This document shows, in pieces, positions 17,136 to 25,101 of a stretch of 64,000 bases of DNA. The notes beneath the pieces are model-generated. The model saw only the letters and a list, made by a program, of their open reading frames with translations, searched no databases and had not been told where the DNA came from. How positions within the stretch are numbered: position 1 is the first letter of the stretch; every line of letters starts with the position of its first letter. The stretch is from JACVRW01 sp963808775 (lineage in GTDB: Bacteria > Actinomycetota > Thermoleophilia > Solirubrobacterales > Thermoleophilaceae): contig CAWEGR010000005.1 of assembly GCA_963808775.1 (NCBI GenBank), forward strand, positions 310,001 through 374,000, in the 5' to 3' direction. A program made the translations under genes and the position numbers.

Positions 17136-17773
17136 CCCTCGAGCAACGCCCGCGTGGACTCGGCGATGTGCGGGCGCAGCACCTCGGGTCCCCGCGCCTC
17201 GAGCTCGTCGACGAGCCGCAGGTGATCGGCCGCGATTCGCTCGAAGGTCCAGGAGGCGGGCAGCTGGAGCACGAACAGCCGCAGCTCCGCCCCGGCCTGC
17301 GCATGGACCGCCGCCAGCCGCGCGCTGCCCGCGGCCTCCACGATCCGGTGGTGAAGCGCCTCGTGCGCCTCGGCCACCGCGGGCCAGCTCGGCCGGCTGC
17401 GCCGGCAGAGCGCGGCGAGGCGCTCGGCGGCGTCGTGCACCTCCGCCGGCAGCCTGCCGCCGTGGCGATCGAGCGCCATGCGCGCCCCCTCGACCTCGAC
17501 GGCCGTGCGCAGCTCGGACAGGCCCTGCACGTCCTCGGGCGAGAGCATGGTCACGCGCGCGCCGCGGTTCGGCTGGATCTGGACGAGCCCCTCGCCCTGA
17601 AGGCTCCGCAGCGCTGAGCGCAGGGAGTGGCGCGCCACCTCGTACTCGCCCGCGAGCGCCTCCTCGCGCAGCGGCGTGCCCGGAGCGAGGTCCCCCTCGA
17701 GGATGCGCTCGCGCAGCGCCCGGGTGAGCGCGTCGACCGTCGAGAGCCGGGGAAGCTTCTGGCCGGCGCTCAC
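17132..17773 (-). CDS. GntR-family transcriptional regulator (FCD type)
   Basis: 213 residues. The winged helix lies at residues 10-75 (LRERILEGDLAPGTPLREEALA, then RHSLRSALRSLQGEGLVQIQPNRG), typical of the FadR/GntR group. The helical C-terminal FCD domain contains the His residues that usually bind a metal (EAHEALHHRIVEAAG and DHLRLVDELEARG). The effector is probably a small carboxylate, by analogy with the family. The ATG at 17773 overlaps the stop of the response regulator (ATGA), so both are co-translated. Confidence 0.87.
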   Translation of the reverse strand: MSAGQKLPRLSTVDALTRALRERILEGDLAPGTPLREEALAGEYEVARHSLRSALRSLQGEGLVQIQPNRGARVTMLSPEDVQGLSELRTAVEVEGARMALDRHGGRLPAEVHDAAERLAALCRRSRPSWPAVAEAHEALHHRIVEAAGSARLAAVHAQAGAELRLFVLQLPASWTFERIAADHLRLVDELEARGPEVLRPHIAESTRALLEG

Positions 17774-18414
17774 TCGATCAGGCCGTGGCGAATGCCGATG
17801 GCCACGGCCTGGGTGCGCGTCGAGGCGTCGAGCTTCGCGAGGATCCGCTTCGTGTGCGTGCGCACGGTCTCGGTCGAGAGCCCGAGCTGCTCCGCCACGG
17901 CGTCCGTCTGCATGCCGTCGGCGAGCATCTGGAGGATCTCGCGCTGGCGCGCGCTGAGCGTCCGGTCGCCCTCGTCGAGCACGATCGTCGACGACAGGCC
18001 GGGATCTACGTAGAACTCGCCGGAGCGCGCGGCGTCGATCGCCCTGATCAGGTCCTCCGAGGGCGAGTCCTTGCGCACGTAGCCCTTCACGCCCGCCTTG
18101 AGGGCCTCGCTCAGGAGGCGCGCGCCGCCGTCGCTCGTGAACACCACGATCGGCGCGCCGAGGGCCTCGTGCAGGCGGCCCACCACGTCACCGACGTCGA
18201 CGCCCGCGCGCCAGGGATCGATGATCACGACGTCGAGCGACTCGCCGGCGCTCGTGCCCGCGACGTCCTCGACGGATGCGGCGTCGGCGACCTTCGCGCC
18301 CTTGAACGCCTTCTCGAGCACTGCCCTGACGCCCGCACGGACCACGGGGTGGTCGTCGACGATGAGGCAGCGAGGGGATTCCTTCCCGCCTGGACGGCAT
18401 CGGCGATCAAGCAT
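17770..18414 (-). CDS. NarL/LuxR-family response regulator
   Basis: 214 residues. The receiver domain has the acidic pair in LIVDDHP, a phospho-acceptor Asp in VVIIDPW, a Thr in VVFTSDG and a Lys in YVRKDSP. The C-terminal LuxR HTH (LSARQREILQMLADGMQTDAVAEQLGLS, then ETVRTHTKRILAKL) binds DNA. No histidine kinase is adjacent, so it is an orphan here. It is co-transcribed with the GntR regulator downstream. The ATG at 18414 may be too far upstream; the receiver core starts near residue 14. Confidence 0.88.
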   Translation of the reverse strand: MLDRRCRPGGKESPRCLIVDDHPVVRAGVRAVLEKAFKGAKVADAASVEDVAGTSAGESLDVVIIDPWRAGVDVGDVVGRLHEALGAPIVVFTSDGGARLLSEALKAGVKGYVRKDSPSEDLIRAIDAARSGEFYVDPGLSSTIVLDEGDRTLSARQREILQMLADGMQTDAVAEQLGLSTETVRTHTKRILAKLDASTRTQAVAIGIRHGLIE

Positions 18415-18481
18415 ACCTCGAAATCGGCTCGGATCCCCGCTCAGGAGGATGGAGCCGCCTTCGCGGCGGGCACAGCAGGTC

Positions 18482-18739
18482 CTACGGGCGTGGGAAGCGG
18501 CGCAGCAGCTCGCGGGCGACCGTGTCCGCGACGCGCACGCCCGTGCCGGCCACGCGCAGGCCGCCGCGCACGATCTCGCCGAGCGGATCCGACGAGCGCT
18601 CCGGAGCTTCCGGGGGCTCCGGCTCGGGAAGGGGCGGCGGCGCCGTGGCGCCCGAGGCGCGCTTCTCGCTGCGCCTGCCGGGACGGGTGCGCGGGAGGTT
18701 GCCGAGTACCCCGGCGTCGTCTTGGGAACGGTCCATCAT
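18482..18739 (-). CDS. Small Pro/Arg-rich hypothetical protein
   Basis: 85 residues from ATG 18739 (a second ATG follows directly). The first half is disordered and rich in Pro, Arg and Glu. The second half (LGEIVRGGLRVAGTGVRVADTVARELLRRF) forms one amphipathic, positively charged helix that could lie on a membrane or bind nucleic acid. It is not a recognised family. It sits alone between the response regulator and the sigma factor promoter. Confidence 0.5.
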   Translation of the reverse strand: MMDRSQDDAGVLGNLPRTRPGRRSEKRASGATAPPPLPEPEPPEAPERSSDPLGEIVRGGLRVAGTGVRVADTVARELLRRFPRP

Positions 18740-18800
18740 GGGCGCGAGATTGTAAGACGCTCGGCGTTCTCGTGAGTAGGGTTGCTGGCGTCGCCGCCGC

Positions 18801-18828
18801 TTGACTTCGATTTGGCCGACGTTAGTGT
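18801..18828 (+). promoter_or_regulatory. Candidate promoter of the primary sigma factor gene
   Basis: TTGACT at 18801-18806 is a good -35 box. TAGTGT at 18823-18828 gives a 16-base spacing; TACATA at 18830-18835 is the other -10 candidate but is too far away. The gap 18740-18893 is locally AT-richer than its surroundings. The sigma factor start codon follows about 65 bases later with an AAGGA-type ribosome site. Confidence 0.4.
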
Positions 18829-18893
18829 CTACATAGTCTCTCTGACTGGGCCCGGCGCCCTCGCGCTGGGCCCTGCGCGCCGTAAGGAAAAGG

Positions 18894-19988
18894 ATGTCTG
18901 TAGCTGAACTGCAAGAGCTCGAGGAGGTCAAGGTCCTCGTCGCAAAGGGCACCGCGACCGGCGTCCTGACCTACGCGGAGGTCGCCACGGCTCTGGCCGA
19001 GGTGGAGCTGGACGAGGGAGACATCGAGGAGCTGCACGGCTTCTTCGAGAAGTCCGAGATCGAGCTCGTCGAGGACGACCCGACGCACGCGGCGCCGATC
19101 GTCGAGCGGGCGGTCGACAGGCGCTCGCGGCGCAAGAAGGCCGCGATCGACCTGAAGCCGGACATGACGACCGATTCCCTTCAGCTGTTCCTGAAGGACA
19201 TCGGCAAGGTGCGGCTGCTGACGGCGCAGGAGGAGGTCGACCTCGCGAAGCGGATCGAGCGCGGCGACCTCGACGCGAAGCAGAAGATGGTCGAGTCGAA
19301 CCTGCGGCTCGTCGTCTCGATCGCGAAGAACTACCGCAACCAGGGTCTGCCGTTCCTCGACCTGATCCAGGAGGGGACGCTCGGGCTGGTGCGCGCGGCC
19401 GAGAAGTTCGACTACCGCAAGGGCTTCAAGTTCTCGACCTACGCGACCTGGTGGATCCGGCAGGCGATCGCCCGCGCGCTCGCGGACAAGGCGCGGACGA
19501 TCCGCATCCCGGTGCACGTGGTCGAGAAGCTCAACAAGATCGGCCGCGCGGAGCGCAAGCTCGTCACCGAGCTCGGCCGCGAGCCGACGCCCGAGGAGAT
19601 CGCGGAGCACACCGGCATCGACCCCGAGGAGGTCGAGTCGATCAAGCGCTCGGCGCAGGCGCCCGTCTCGCTCGAGAAGCCGGTCGGCGACGAGGAGGAG
19701 TCGGAGTTCGGCCAGTTCATCGCTGACGAGCGCGCCGAGTCACCGTATGAGCGCGCCGCGGAGATCCTCACGAAGGAGGCGCTGCGCGAGGCCCTCGAGA
19801 ACCTCTCCTATCGCGAGCGGAGGGTGCTCGAGCTGCGCTACGGGCTCGGCGGCGAGCATCCGCGCACGCTCGACGAGGTGGGCCGCACGTTCAACGTCAC
19901 GCGCGAGCGAATCCGCCAGATCGAGAACCAGTCGCTGAAGAAGCTGCAGTCCCTCGCGGAGGCCCAGAAGCTCCGCGACGTCGCTTAA
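18894..19988 (+). CDS. rpoD: RNA polymerase primary sigma factor, RpoD/SigA family
   Basis: A complete 364-residue sigma-70 factor. Region 1.1 is present (residues 1-60, helical and acidic). Region 1.2 starts with DSLQLFLKDIGKVRLLTAQEE, region 2 with ESNLRLVVSIAKNYRNQGLPF, and the -10 recognition helix is KFSTYATWWIRQAI. Region 3 has RIPVHVVEKLNKI and region 4 ends with TRERIRQIENQSLKKL. The presence of region 1.1 and the near-perfect region 2 identify it as the vegetative factor. The region 1.1 tail (residues 60-85) is Arg/Lys-rich. Confidence 0.92.
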   Translation: MSVAELQELEEVKVLVAKGTATGVLTYAEVATALAEVELDEGDIEELHGFFEKSEIELVEDDPTHAAPIVERAVDRRSRRKKAAIDLKPDMTTDSLQLFLKDIGKVRLLTAQEEVDLAKRIERGDLDAKQKMVESNLRLVVSIAKNYRNQGLPFLDLIQEGTLGLVRAAEKFDYRKGFKFSTYATWWIRQAIARALADKARTIRIPVHVVEKLNKIGRAERKLVTELGREPTPEEIAEHTGIDPEEVESIKRSAQAPVSLEKPVGDEEESEFGQFIADERAESPYERAAEILTKEALREALENLSYRERRVLELRYGLGGEHPRTLDEVGRTFNVTRERIRQIENQSLKKLQSLAEAQKLRDVA

Positions 19989-20010
19989 ACAGCGGGTTCT
20001 CGTCCAATCC

Positions 20011-20024
20011 GCCCCAATTGGGGC
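20011..20024. promoter_or_regulatory. Perfect 14-base palindrome between rpoD and the PilT gene
   Basis: GCCCCAATTGGGGC is perfectly self-complementary with no loop. It lies 22 bases after the sigma factor stop and 35 bases before the PilT start. It could be a dimeric regulator site or a remnant terminator stem; there is no following T run. Confidence 0.4.
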
Positions 20025-20059
20025 TAAATGGCAGGGCCCCGGCTGCCGATGCGAATCCT

Positions 20060-21214
20060 ATGTTCGACATCGACGCTGCCCTCATGCGCGTGATCGAGAC
20101 GGAGGGGTCCGACCTCCATCTGAAGGTTCCGTCGCGTCCCGTCATCCGTCGTCACGGAAAGCTCGAGCTCATCGAGAGCGACGAGCCCCTGCGCCAGGAG
20201 GACACCGAGCGCACGCTCTTCCACATGCTCACCGACGAGGCGAAGCTCGAATCGTTCCGCCAGGAGCGCGAGGTCGACTTCTCCTACTCGATCCCGGGCG
20301 TGGCCCGTTTCCGCGTGAACGCCTTCGTCCAGCGCGGCTCCGTCTCGATCGTCGCCCGCGCGATTCCGTTCGAGATCAAGACCGTCGACGAGCTGCTGCT
20401 GCCGCCTGTGATCTCCGAGATCGCCGACGAGGAGCGCGGGCTGATCCTGCTGACCGGCACCACGGGCTCCGGTAAGTCGACGACGCTCGCGTCGATGATC
20501 GATCACATCAACGTCAGGTACGCGAAGCACATCGTCACGATCGAGGACCCGGTCGAGTTCCTCCACCGCGACAAGAAGTCGATCATCAACCAGCGCGAGG
20601 TCGGCGAGGACACCGCCTCGTTCGCGCGCGCGCTGCGGCGCGTGCTGCGTCAGGACCCGGACGTGATCCTGGTCGGCGAGATGCGCGACGAGGAGACGGT
20701 GCGCACCGCGCTGTCGGCGGCCGAGACCGGCCACCTCGTGCTCTCGACGATCCACACCGTCGACGCGACCGAGTCGGTCAACCGCATCATCGACTTCTTC
20801 CCGCAGGCCGAGCAGCGCCAGGCGCGCGCGATGCTGGCCGGCACGCTCAAGGCCGTCATCTCGCAGCGGCTCGTCCCCACGCCCGACAGGGATGGACGCG
20901 TCGCGACCTGCGAGATCATGCGGATGACCGGCCGCGTGCGCGACATGATCATGAACCCCGACGAGACCGGGAAGCTCCCCGAGGTCGTCCAGGAGGGTGC
21001 GTACTACGGCATGCAGACCTTCGACCAGGCGCTCCTGCTGCACGTGCAGGCGGGCCGCGTGTCGATGGAGGACGCGCTCAAGGCGTCGACCCACCCGCAC
21101 GACTTCAAGCTGCTCGTCTCCTCCGACGGCCAGCGCCACACCTCGGTCGAGACGGTGCTCGACAAGGACGAGGAGCCCGCGCCGCCCGTCGTCTCCAACG
21201 GGACTCACGGCTAG
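20060..21214 (+). CDS. pilT: PilT-like type IV pilus retraction ATPase
   Basis: 384 residues of the secretion ATPase (GspE/PilT) family. It has an N-terminal PAS-like half (GSDLHLKV, then RRHGKLELI), Walker A LLTGTTGSGKSTTLASMIDH, the Asp box and Walker B PDVILVGEMRDEETVRTALSAAETGHLV, and the His box VLSTIHTVDA. The AIRNLIRE-type C-terminal motif of PilT is not evident; ISQRLVPTPDRDGRVATCEIM is. The enzyme would power retraction of a type IV pilus, but no pilin, PilB or PilC gene is in this window. ATG 20060 begins the conserved FDIDAALMRVIETEGSDLHL; a TTG at 20018 would add 14 residues. Confidence 0.85.
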   Translation: MFDIDAALMRVIETEGSDLHLKVPSRPVIRRHGKLELIESDEPLRQEDTERTLFHMLTDEAKLESFRQEREVDFSYSIPGVARFRVNAFVQRGSVSIVARAIPFEIKTVDELLLPPVISEIADEERGLILLTGTTGSGKSTTLASMIDHINVRYAKHIVTIEDPVEFLHRDKKSIINQREVGEDTASFARALRRVLRQDPDVILVGEMRDEETVRTALSAAETGHLVLSTIHTVDATESVNRIIDFFPQAEQRQARAMLAGTLKAVISQRLVPTPDRDGRVATCEIMRMTGRVRDMIMNPDETGKLPEVVQEGAYYGMQTFDQALLLHVQAGRVSMEDALKASTHPHDFKLLVSSDGQRHTSVETVLDKDEEPAPPVVSNGTHG

Positions 21215-21282
21215 CCCCCGCGCGCCACGGTAGCTTTCGCCGGACAGGCGAACGAGAAGGCGAACCCCATAAAGGAGGCCAG

Positions 21283-21996
21283 GTGCAGAGCACACTGGGT
21301 GAGTTCCAGGAGACGCAGTCGCAGCAGCCATTCGCGCTGCAGAACTCGAAGCTGCTGAAGGTCAGCTTGGACCAGGTCACGATCCAGGCCAAGGCCGGGT
21401 CGATGGTCGCCTACCAGGGCGAGGTCTCGTTCGAGCACGCCGGCTCGGGCGGCATGAGCCGGATGCTGAAGAAGGCGGTGTCGGGCGAGGGCACGACGCT
21501 GATGAAGATGTCCGGGACCGGCGAGGTCTTCCTGGCGGACACGGCGCAGGAGATCCACCTGCTCTACCTCGAGAACGACGCCATCACCGTCAACGGCCAG
21601 AACCTGCTCGCCTTCGACGCCGGCATCGACTGGGACATCAAGCGCGTCGAGGGCGCGAGCGGCATGATGGGCGGCGGCCTGTTCAACACCGCGCTGCACG
21701 GCACGGGCTGGGTCGCGATCATCTCGGACGGCCCCCCGGTGCTGCTGAACACCGGTGACGCGCCGACGTTCGCGGACCCGCAGGCCGCGATCACGTGGGC
21801 CTCGAGCGTCCAGACCGGCATCAAGACGGACGTGAAGCTGAAGAACCTCATCGGGCGCGGCTCGGGCGAGTCGATCCAGATGTCGTTCGCGGGCCCCGGC
21901 TGGGTGCTCGTGCAGCCGAGCGAGGGCCGCGTATACGGCCCCGCGGCCGGCGGCGGCGGGAGCAGCGGCGGGATGCTGAACGCCCTCGGCGGCTGA
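21283..21996 (+). CDS. AIM24 family protein
   Basis: 237 residues. The beta-rich repeat pattern (LLKVSLDQVTIQAKAGSMVAYQGEVSF, GTGEVFLAD, LYLENDAITVNGQNLLAFDAGIDW) is that of the AIM24/TerD-associated AIM24 family, whose biochemical role is unknown. A Gly/Ser-rich tail ends the protein. The GTG start at 21283 is fixed by a strong AAAGGAGG ribosome site about 6 bases upstream. It lies 68 bases after pilT in the same direction and is followed by a terminator-like hairpin. Confidence 0.85.
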   Translation: MQSTLGEFQETQSQQPFALQNSKLLKVSLDQVTIQAKAGSMVAYQGEVSFEHAGSGGMSRMLKKAVSGEGTTLMKMSGTGEVFLADTAQEIHLLYLENDAITVNGQNLLAFDAGIDWDIKRVEGASGMMGGGLFNTALHGTGWVAIISDGPPVLLNTGDAPTFADPQAAITWASSVQTGIKTDVKLKNLIGRGSGESIQMSFAGPGWVLVQPSEGRVYGPAAGGGGSSGGMLNALGG

Positions 21997-22011
21997 GACT
22001 CGCGTCGTCAC

Positions 22012-22055
22012 GGGGCCGCGGGCAGAGCGTCCGCGGCCCCATGCTTCACCTTTTG
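22012..22055 (+). terminator. Hairpin terminator after the AIM24 gene
   Basis: A perfect 10-base GC stem (GGGGCCGCGG at 22012-22021, its complement at 22031-22040) has a 9-base loop. It is followed by a pyrimidine-rich stretch containing TTTT at 22051-22054. Confidence 0.6.
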
Positions 22056-22058
22056 AAG
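22044..22058. promoter_or_regulatory. Possible operator upstream of the HxlR regulator
   Basis: CTTCA and TGAAG half-sites (22044-22048 and 22054-22058) flank 5 bases and lie 24 bases before the HxlR start codon. HxlR proteins commonly bind short inverted repeats at their own promoters, so autoregulation is plausible. The arms are short. Confidence 0.3.
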
Positions 22059-22081
22059 TGTTGCTAGGCTCGGAAGGTGCC

Positions 22082-22423
22082 ATGGACGATCCGAGCTGTC
22101 CCGTCTGCGCTACCGCGGAGATCATCTGCGGCAAGTGGACCATCCTCGTCATCCGCGACCTCGCGGAGAGCCGTAGCCGCTTCTGCGAGCTCGAGCGCTC
22201 GCTCGCCGGGATCAGCCCGCGCACGCTGTCGCTGCGCCTGCGGGGGCTCGAGGAGCAGGGCATCGTCGAGCGCCACACCTTCCCCGAGGTGCCGCCGCGG
22301 GTCGAGTACTCGCTGACCGCCAAGGGCGAGGCGCTCGTGCCGCTGATCGAGGACATGCGCCAGTACGGGCGCGATTGGCTCGGCGTCGAGGACGGCGCCT
22401 GCAGCACCGCCGCGGCCGCCTAG
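22082..22423 (+). CDS. HxlR-family winged-helix transcriptional regulator
   Basis: 113 residues. CPVCATAEIICGKWTILVIRDL is the signature opening of the family (two Cys, then GKWT), and the wing region is GLEEQGIVERHTFPEVPPRVEYSLT. The paired cysteines at residues 6 and 9 may make it redox- or electrophile-responsive, as in YodB and HypR. ATG 22082 is preferred over an in-frame ATG at 22058 because it starts directly before the conserved region. Confidence 0.88.
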   Translation: MDDPSCPVCATAEIICGKWTILVIRDLAESRSRFCELERSLAGISPRTLSLRLRGLEEQGIVERHTFPEVPPRVEYSLTAKGEALVPLIEDMRQYGRDWLGVEDGACSTAAAA

Positions 22424-22470
22424 CGCCGCGCTCCGGCAGGATCGCGTGCGCCGGGCGCGAATCCGGCCGT

Positions 22471-24023
22471 ATGCGCAACAGGGCCCTTCATGACGCGCTG
22501 CGTGACTTCGCGCTCGAAGCCGCGGCGCTCCTGACCGACGAGGTTCGCGGCGGCGCCGAGCTCGAGTTCGACGTGGTCGACCAGGGCGACCGGCGCGGGC
22601 CGGTCCTCTACCGCTATGCCCCTCGCACCGGGGCGTTCATCGAGGAGCGCTGGGAGCGCCTCCGCGAGCTGCCGAGCTGTCCCGCCGCCTGCCGCGAGCT
22701 CGGAGCGGGCGCGGCGACCTGGCTGCGCGTCAACGGGCTGCGCGGCGAGCAGGCCGAGCCGGCGCTGCGCGCCATGCTCGAGCGCCTGTACGAGGACGCC
22801 ACGAGCTTCGGCTTCCCCGAGGAGCGCTTCGAGCGCGTCTACCTCGAGGTCGAGACGACGCTCTACCGCGACGCCGTGCGCGACAGCGTGGTCGCGCCGC
22901 TCGACGGCGCCTGGATGGACGCCGACCGCATCGAGCTCGGCAGCGGCGTGTCGCTCATCCGCGGCGACCTCGCGGACGCGCCACCCGAAGCTGTCTTCCC
23001 GGAGGGCGGCGACGGCGCGCCCTCGCTGCTCTGCGTGCTCGAGCGCGACACCGCGGCGGACGAGCGGCTCGGCTCGGCGGAGGCCGACGAGCGCCTGTGC
23101 CGGGTCGTGACCGCGCTGCGGCTGTGGGGGCCGGGGGCGGTCTCGCTCGGCGCGCCCGGCTGGAGGCGCTCGGACGGAGGTCGCTGGACGGCGCTGCCGC
23201 TCGGGTCGAGCGGAGCGGGCCGCGGCGAGGGCTGGATGCTGAACTCGGGCGACGAGCGCTCCCTCCGTGAGTTCGTGGCGACGATCGACGAGGCGCGCCC
23301 GTCCGGCACGGTGGCCTGGGCGCTCGGGCGCTTCGAGATGGGCTGCGAGCGCACGCGCGACTCCGAGGCGCTCTCCGATTACCTGCTGGCCCTGCGCGCG
23401 CTGCTCGACGCCACCACCGAGGGCGGCGCGGCCTCGCTGGCGCCGCGCGTGGCCGCGCTGTGCGCGGAGGAGGAGCGCCGCGAGGAGGTCCGCGGGCGCA
23501 TCGAGGCGGCGCTCGTGCTCGAGCGCGTCGCGATGGGAGGTGGCGGGCGCGTGCCCGCCGAGTCGCCGCGCGAGCTGATCGGCGAGATCGAGGGCTACGT
23601 GCGCGCGCTGCTGCGGGACCTGCTGTGCGGCTACCTCGACGCGGACCTGAAGGGCGTGGCCGACGACATCCTCGTGGAGAGCCTGCCGCCCGAGCCGGAG
23701 CCGGAGCCCGAGCCGGAGCCGCGAGCCCGAGCCCGTCGCGGCGGTCAGCGGCCGGCGCTTCGAGCGCGAGACCGTGGAGGCCCAGACGGAGTACCTCGAC
23801 TTCGACTGGGACGCCGAGGCGGAGCCGGACCCGGAGCCCGAATACGAGCCGGAGCCCGAGGGCGAGCCCGTCGTGTACGCCTACGAGGCGGACGAGCTAC
23901 GACACCTCGGAGCTCGAGCCGGTGGGGGTGACCACCGAGGTCGAGGCGGTCCAGCCGCACCTCGACGGCGTGACTCCCTCGGCCGACTGGGACGACCCGG
24001 AGGACTACTCCGCGCCGGTCTGA
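22471..24023 (+). CDS. Large acidic hypothetical protein, ApeA/HEPN-like core with Glu-Pro tail, frame broken twice near the 3' end
   Basis: ATG 22471 opens about 410 residues without a break. The central region (GRFEMGCERTRDSEALSDYLLALRALLDA, then LAPRVAALCAEEERREEVRGRIEAALVLERVAM) resembles the ApeA-like HEPN helical domain of many uncharacterised actinobacterial proteins. This is a pattern match from memory. A tail of Glu-Pro repeats follows. The frame must change near 23720 and again near 23893 to keep the acidic tail open (ERETVEAQTEYLDFDWDAEAE, then YDTSELEPVGVTTEVEAV) and to end at 24023. Both breaks lie in or beside GAGCC repeats. No catalytic RxxxxH motif of HEPN RNases was found, so nuclease activity cannot be claimed. 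Confidence 0.6.
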
Positions 24024-24033
24024 GGGGGACGCC

Positions 24034-25101
24034 TCAGCCGAACAGGTGGGCGCCCATGCGCCGGAGGCCCTCGAGGTCGTGCACGTCCTCGTCCATGTCG
24101 GGCACCTCGATCATCGGGCGGCGACCGAGGCGGGCGCGCAGCTCGTCGAGGTTCGCGTGGTCGCGCTCGGCGAGCAGGCGCGCCGCCTCGTAGCTGTCGA
24201 GCACCTTCGCGGCGAGTGGCTCGCCGAGGGCCTCGCGCAGCTCGCTCTCCCCGTCCGCCGGCTCGGGCAGCTCGGGGCGCACGCGGTTCGCCACGACGCC
24301 CGCGAACGGCAGCCCCGCGTCGCGCAGCCGGCGATGGAAGAAGGCGGCGTCCTCGATCGAGTCCTCCTGTGGCGAGGTGACGAGCACGAAGGCCGTGCGG
24401 TTGTCCGCGAGCAGCCGGTTCACGCTCTCGGCGCGCTCGCGAAAGCCTCCGGTCATCTCGCCGAAGGAGCGGAAGAACTCGGACAGGTCCTCGAGCAGGT
24501 CGACCCCCGTCGCGCGCTTCATCACGCTGAACACGAGCCCGGCGCCGCGGCCGAACACCTTGAGGCCGAGGAAGCCGGGCGCGGTGAACAGCCCGAGCGT
24601 GCGCGAGTCGATGAACGCGGAGAGCTTGCGAGGCGCCTCGATGAAGTCGAGCGCGTTGCGGGTCGGCGGCGTGTCGAGCACGAGCAGGTCGTAGCGGCCC
24701 TCCTGGTGGAGCTCGTGGAGCTTCTCCATCGCCATGTACTCCTGCGACCCGGCCACGGCCCCCGAGAGCTCCTTGTAGATGCGGTTCGAGAGCACGGCGT
24801 CGCGGGTCGCGGCGTCGGGGGCGTGCAACTCGATCAGCTCGTCGAACGTGCGCTTGGCGTCGAGCATCATCGCCCAGAGCTCGCCGTCGACGTCCACGTC
24901 GACCCGCCGCTCCTCGTTGCCGAGCTCGGGCAGCCCGAGGGCTGAGGCGAGCCGCCTGGCGGGGTCGATCGTGAGCACGGCGACCTTGCGCCCGCGCGCC
25001 GCCATGCCGAGCGCGATCGCCGCGGACGTGGTCGTCTTGCCGACCCCGCCGGAGCCCGCGCAGATGCAGACCTGCTTGCGCTCGAGCCACTCGCCGATCA
25101 C
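24034..25101 (-). CDS. ArsA/Get3-family ATPase, second of a pair
   Basis: 355 residues from a GTG at 25101 that overlaps the upstream gene's stop by 4 bases. ICAGSGGVGKTTTSAAIALGMA is the deviant Walker A; LTIDPARRLASALGL is the switch I/A-loop region; LLVLDTPPTRNALDFIEAP is the DTPP switch II motif. The C-terminal half is an all-helical region. The layout matches the M. tuberculosis Rv3679-Rv3680 pair, which forms a cytoplasmic ATPase complex. No membrane anchor substrate is apparent. Confidence 0.85.
   Translation of the reverse strand: MIGEWLERKQVCICAGSGGVGKTTTSAAIALGMAARGRKVAVLTIDPARRLASALGLPELGNEERRVDVDVDGELWAMMLDAKRTFDELIELHAPDAATRDAVLSNRIYKELSGAVAGSQEYMAMEKLHELHQEGRYDLLVLDTPPTRNALDFIEAPRKLSAFIDSRTLGLFTAPGFLGLKVFGRGAGLVFSVMKRATGVDLLEDLSEFFRSFGEMTGGFRERAESVNRLLADNRTAFVLVTSPQEDSIEDAAFFHRRLRDAGLPFAGVVANRVRPELPEPADGESELREALGEPLAAKVLDSYEAARLLAERDHANLDELRARLGRRPMIEVPDMDEDVHDLEGLRRMGAHLFG

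Noticed and set aside
23690..23860. Repeated GAGCCG/GAGCCC hexamers, possibly a repeat array
   Set aside because: They encode a Glu-Pro tail in frame and have no spacers, so this is neither CRISPR nor a tandem repeat element.
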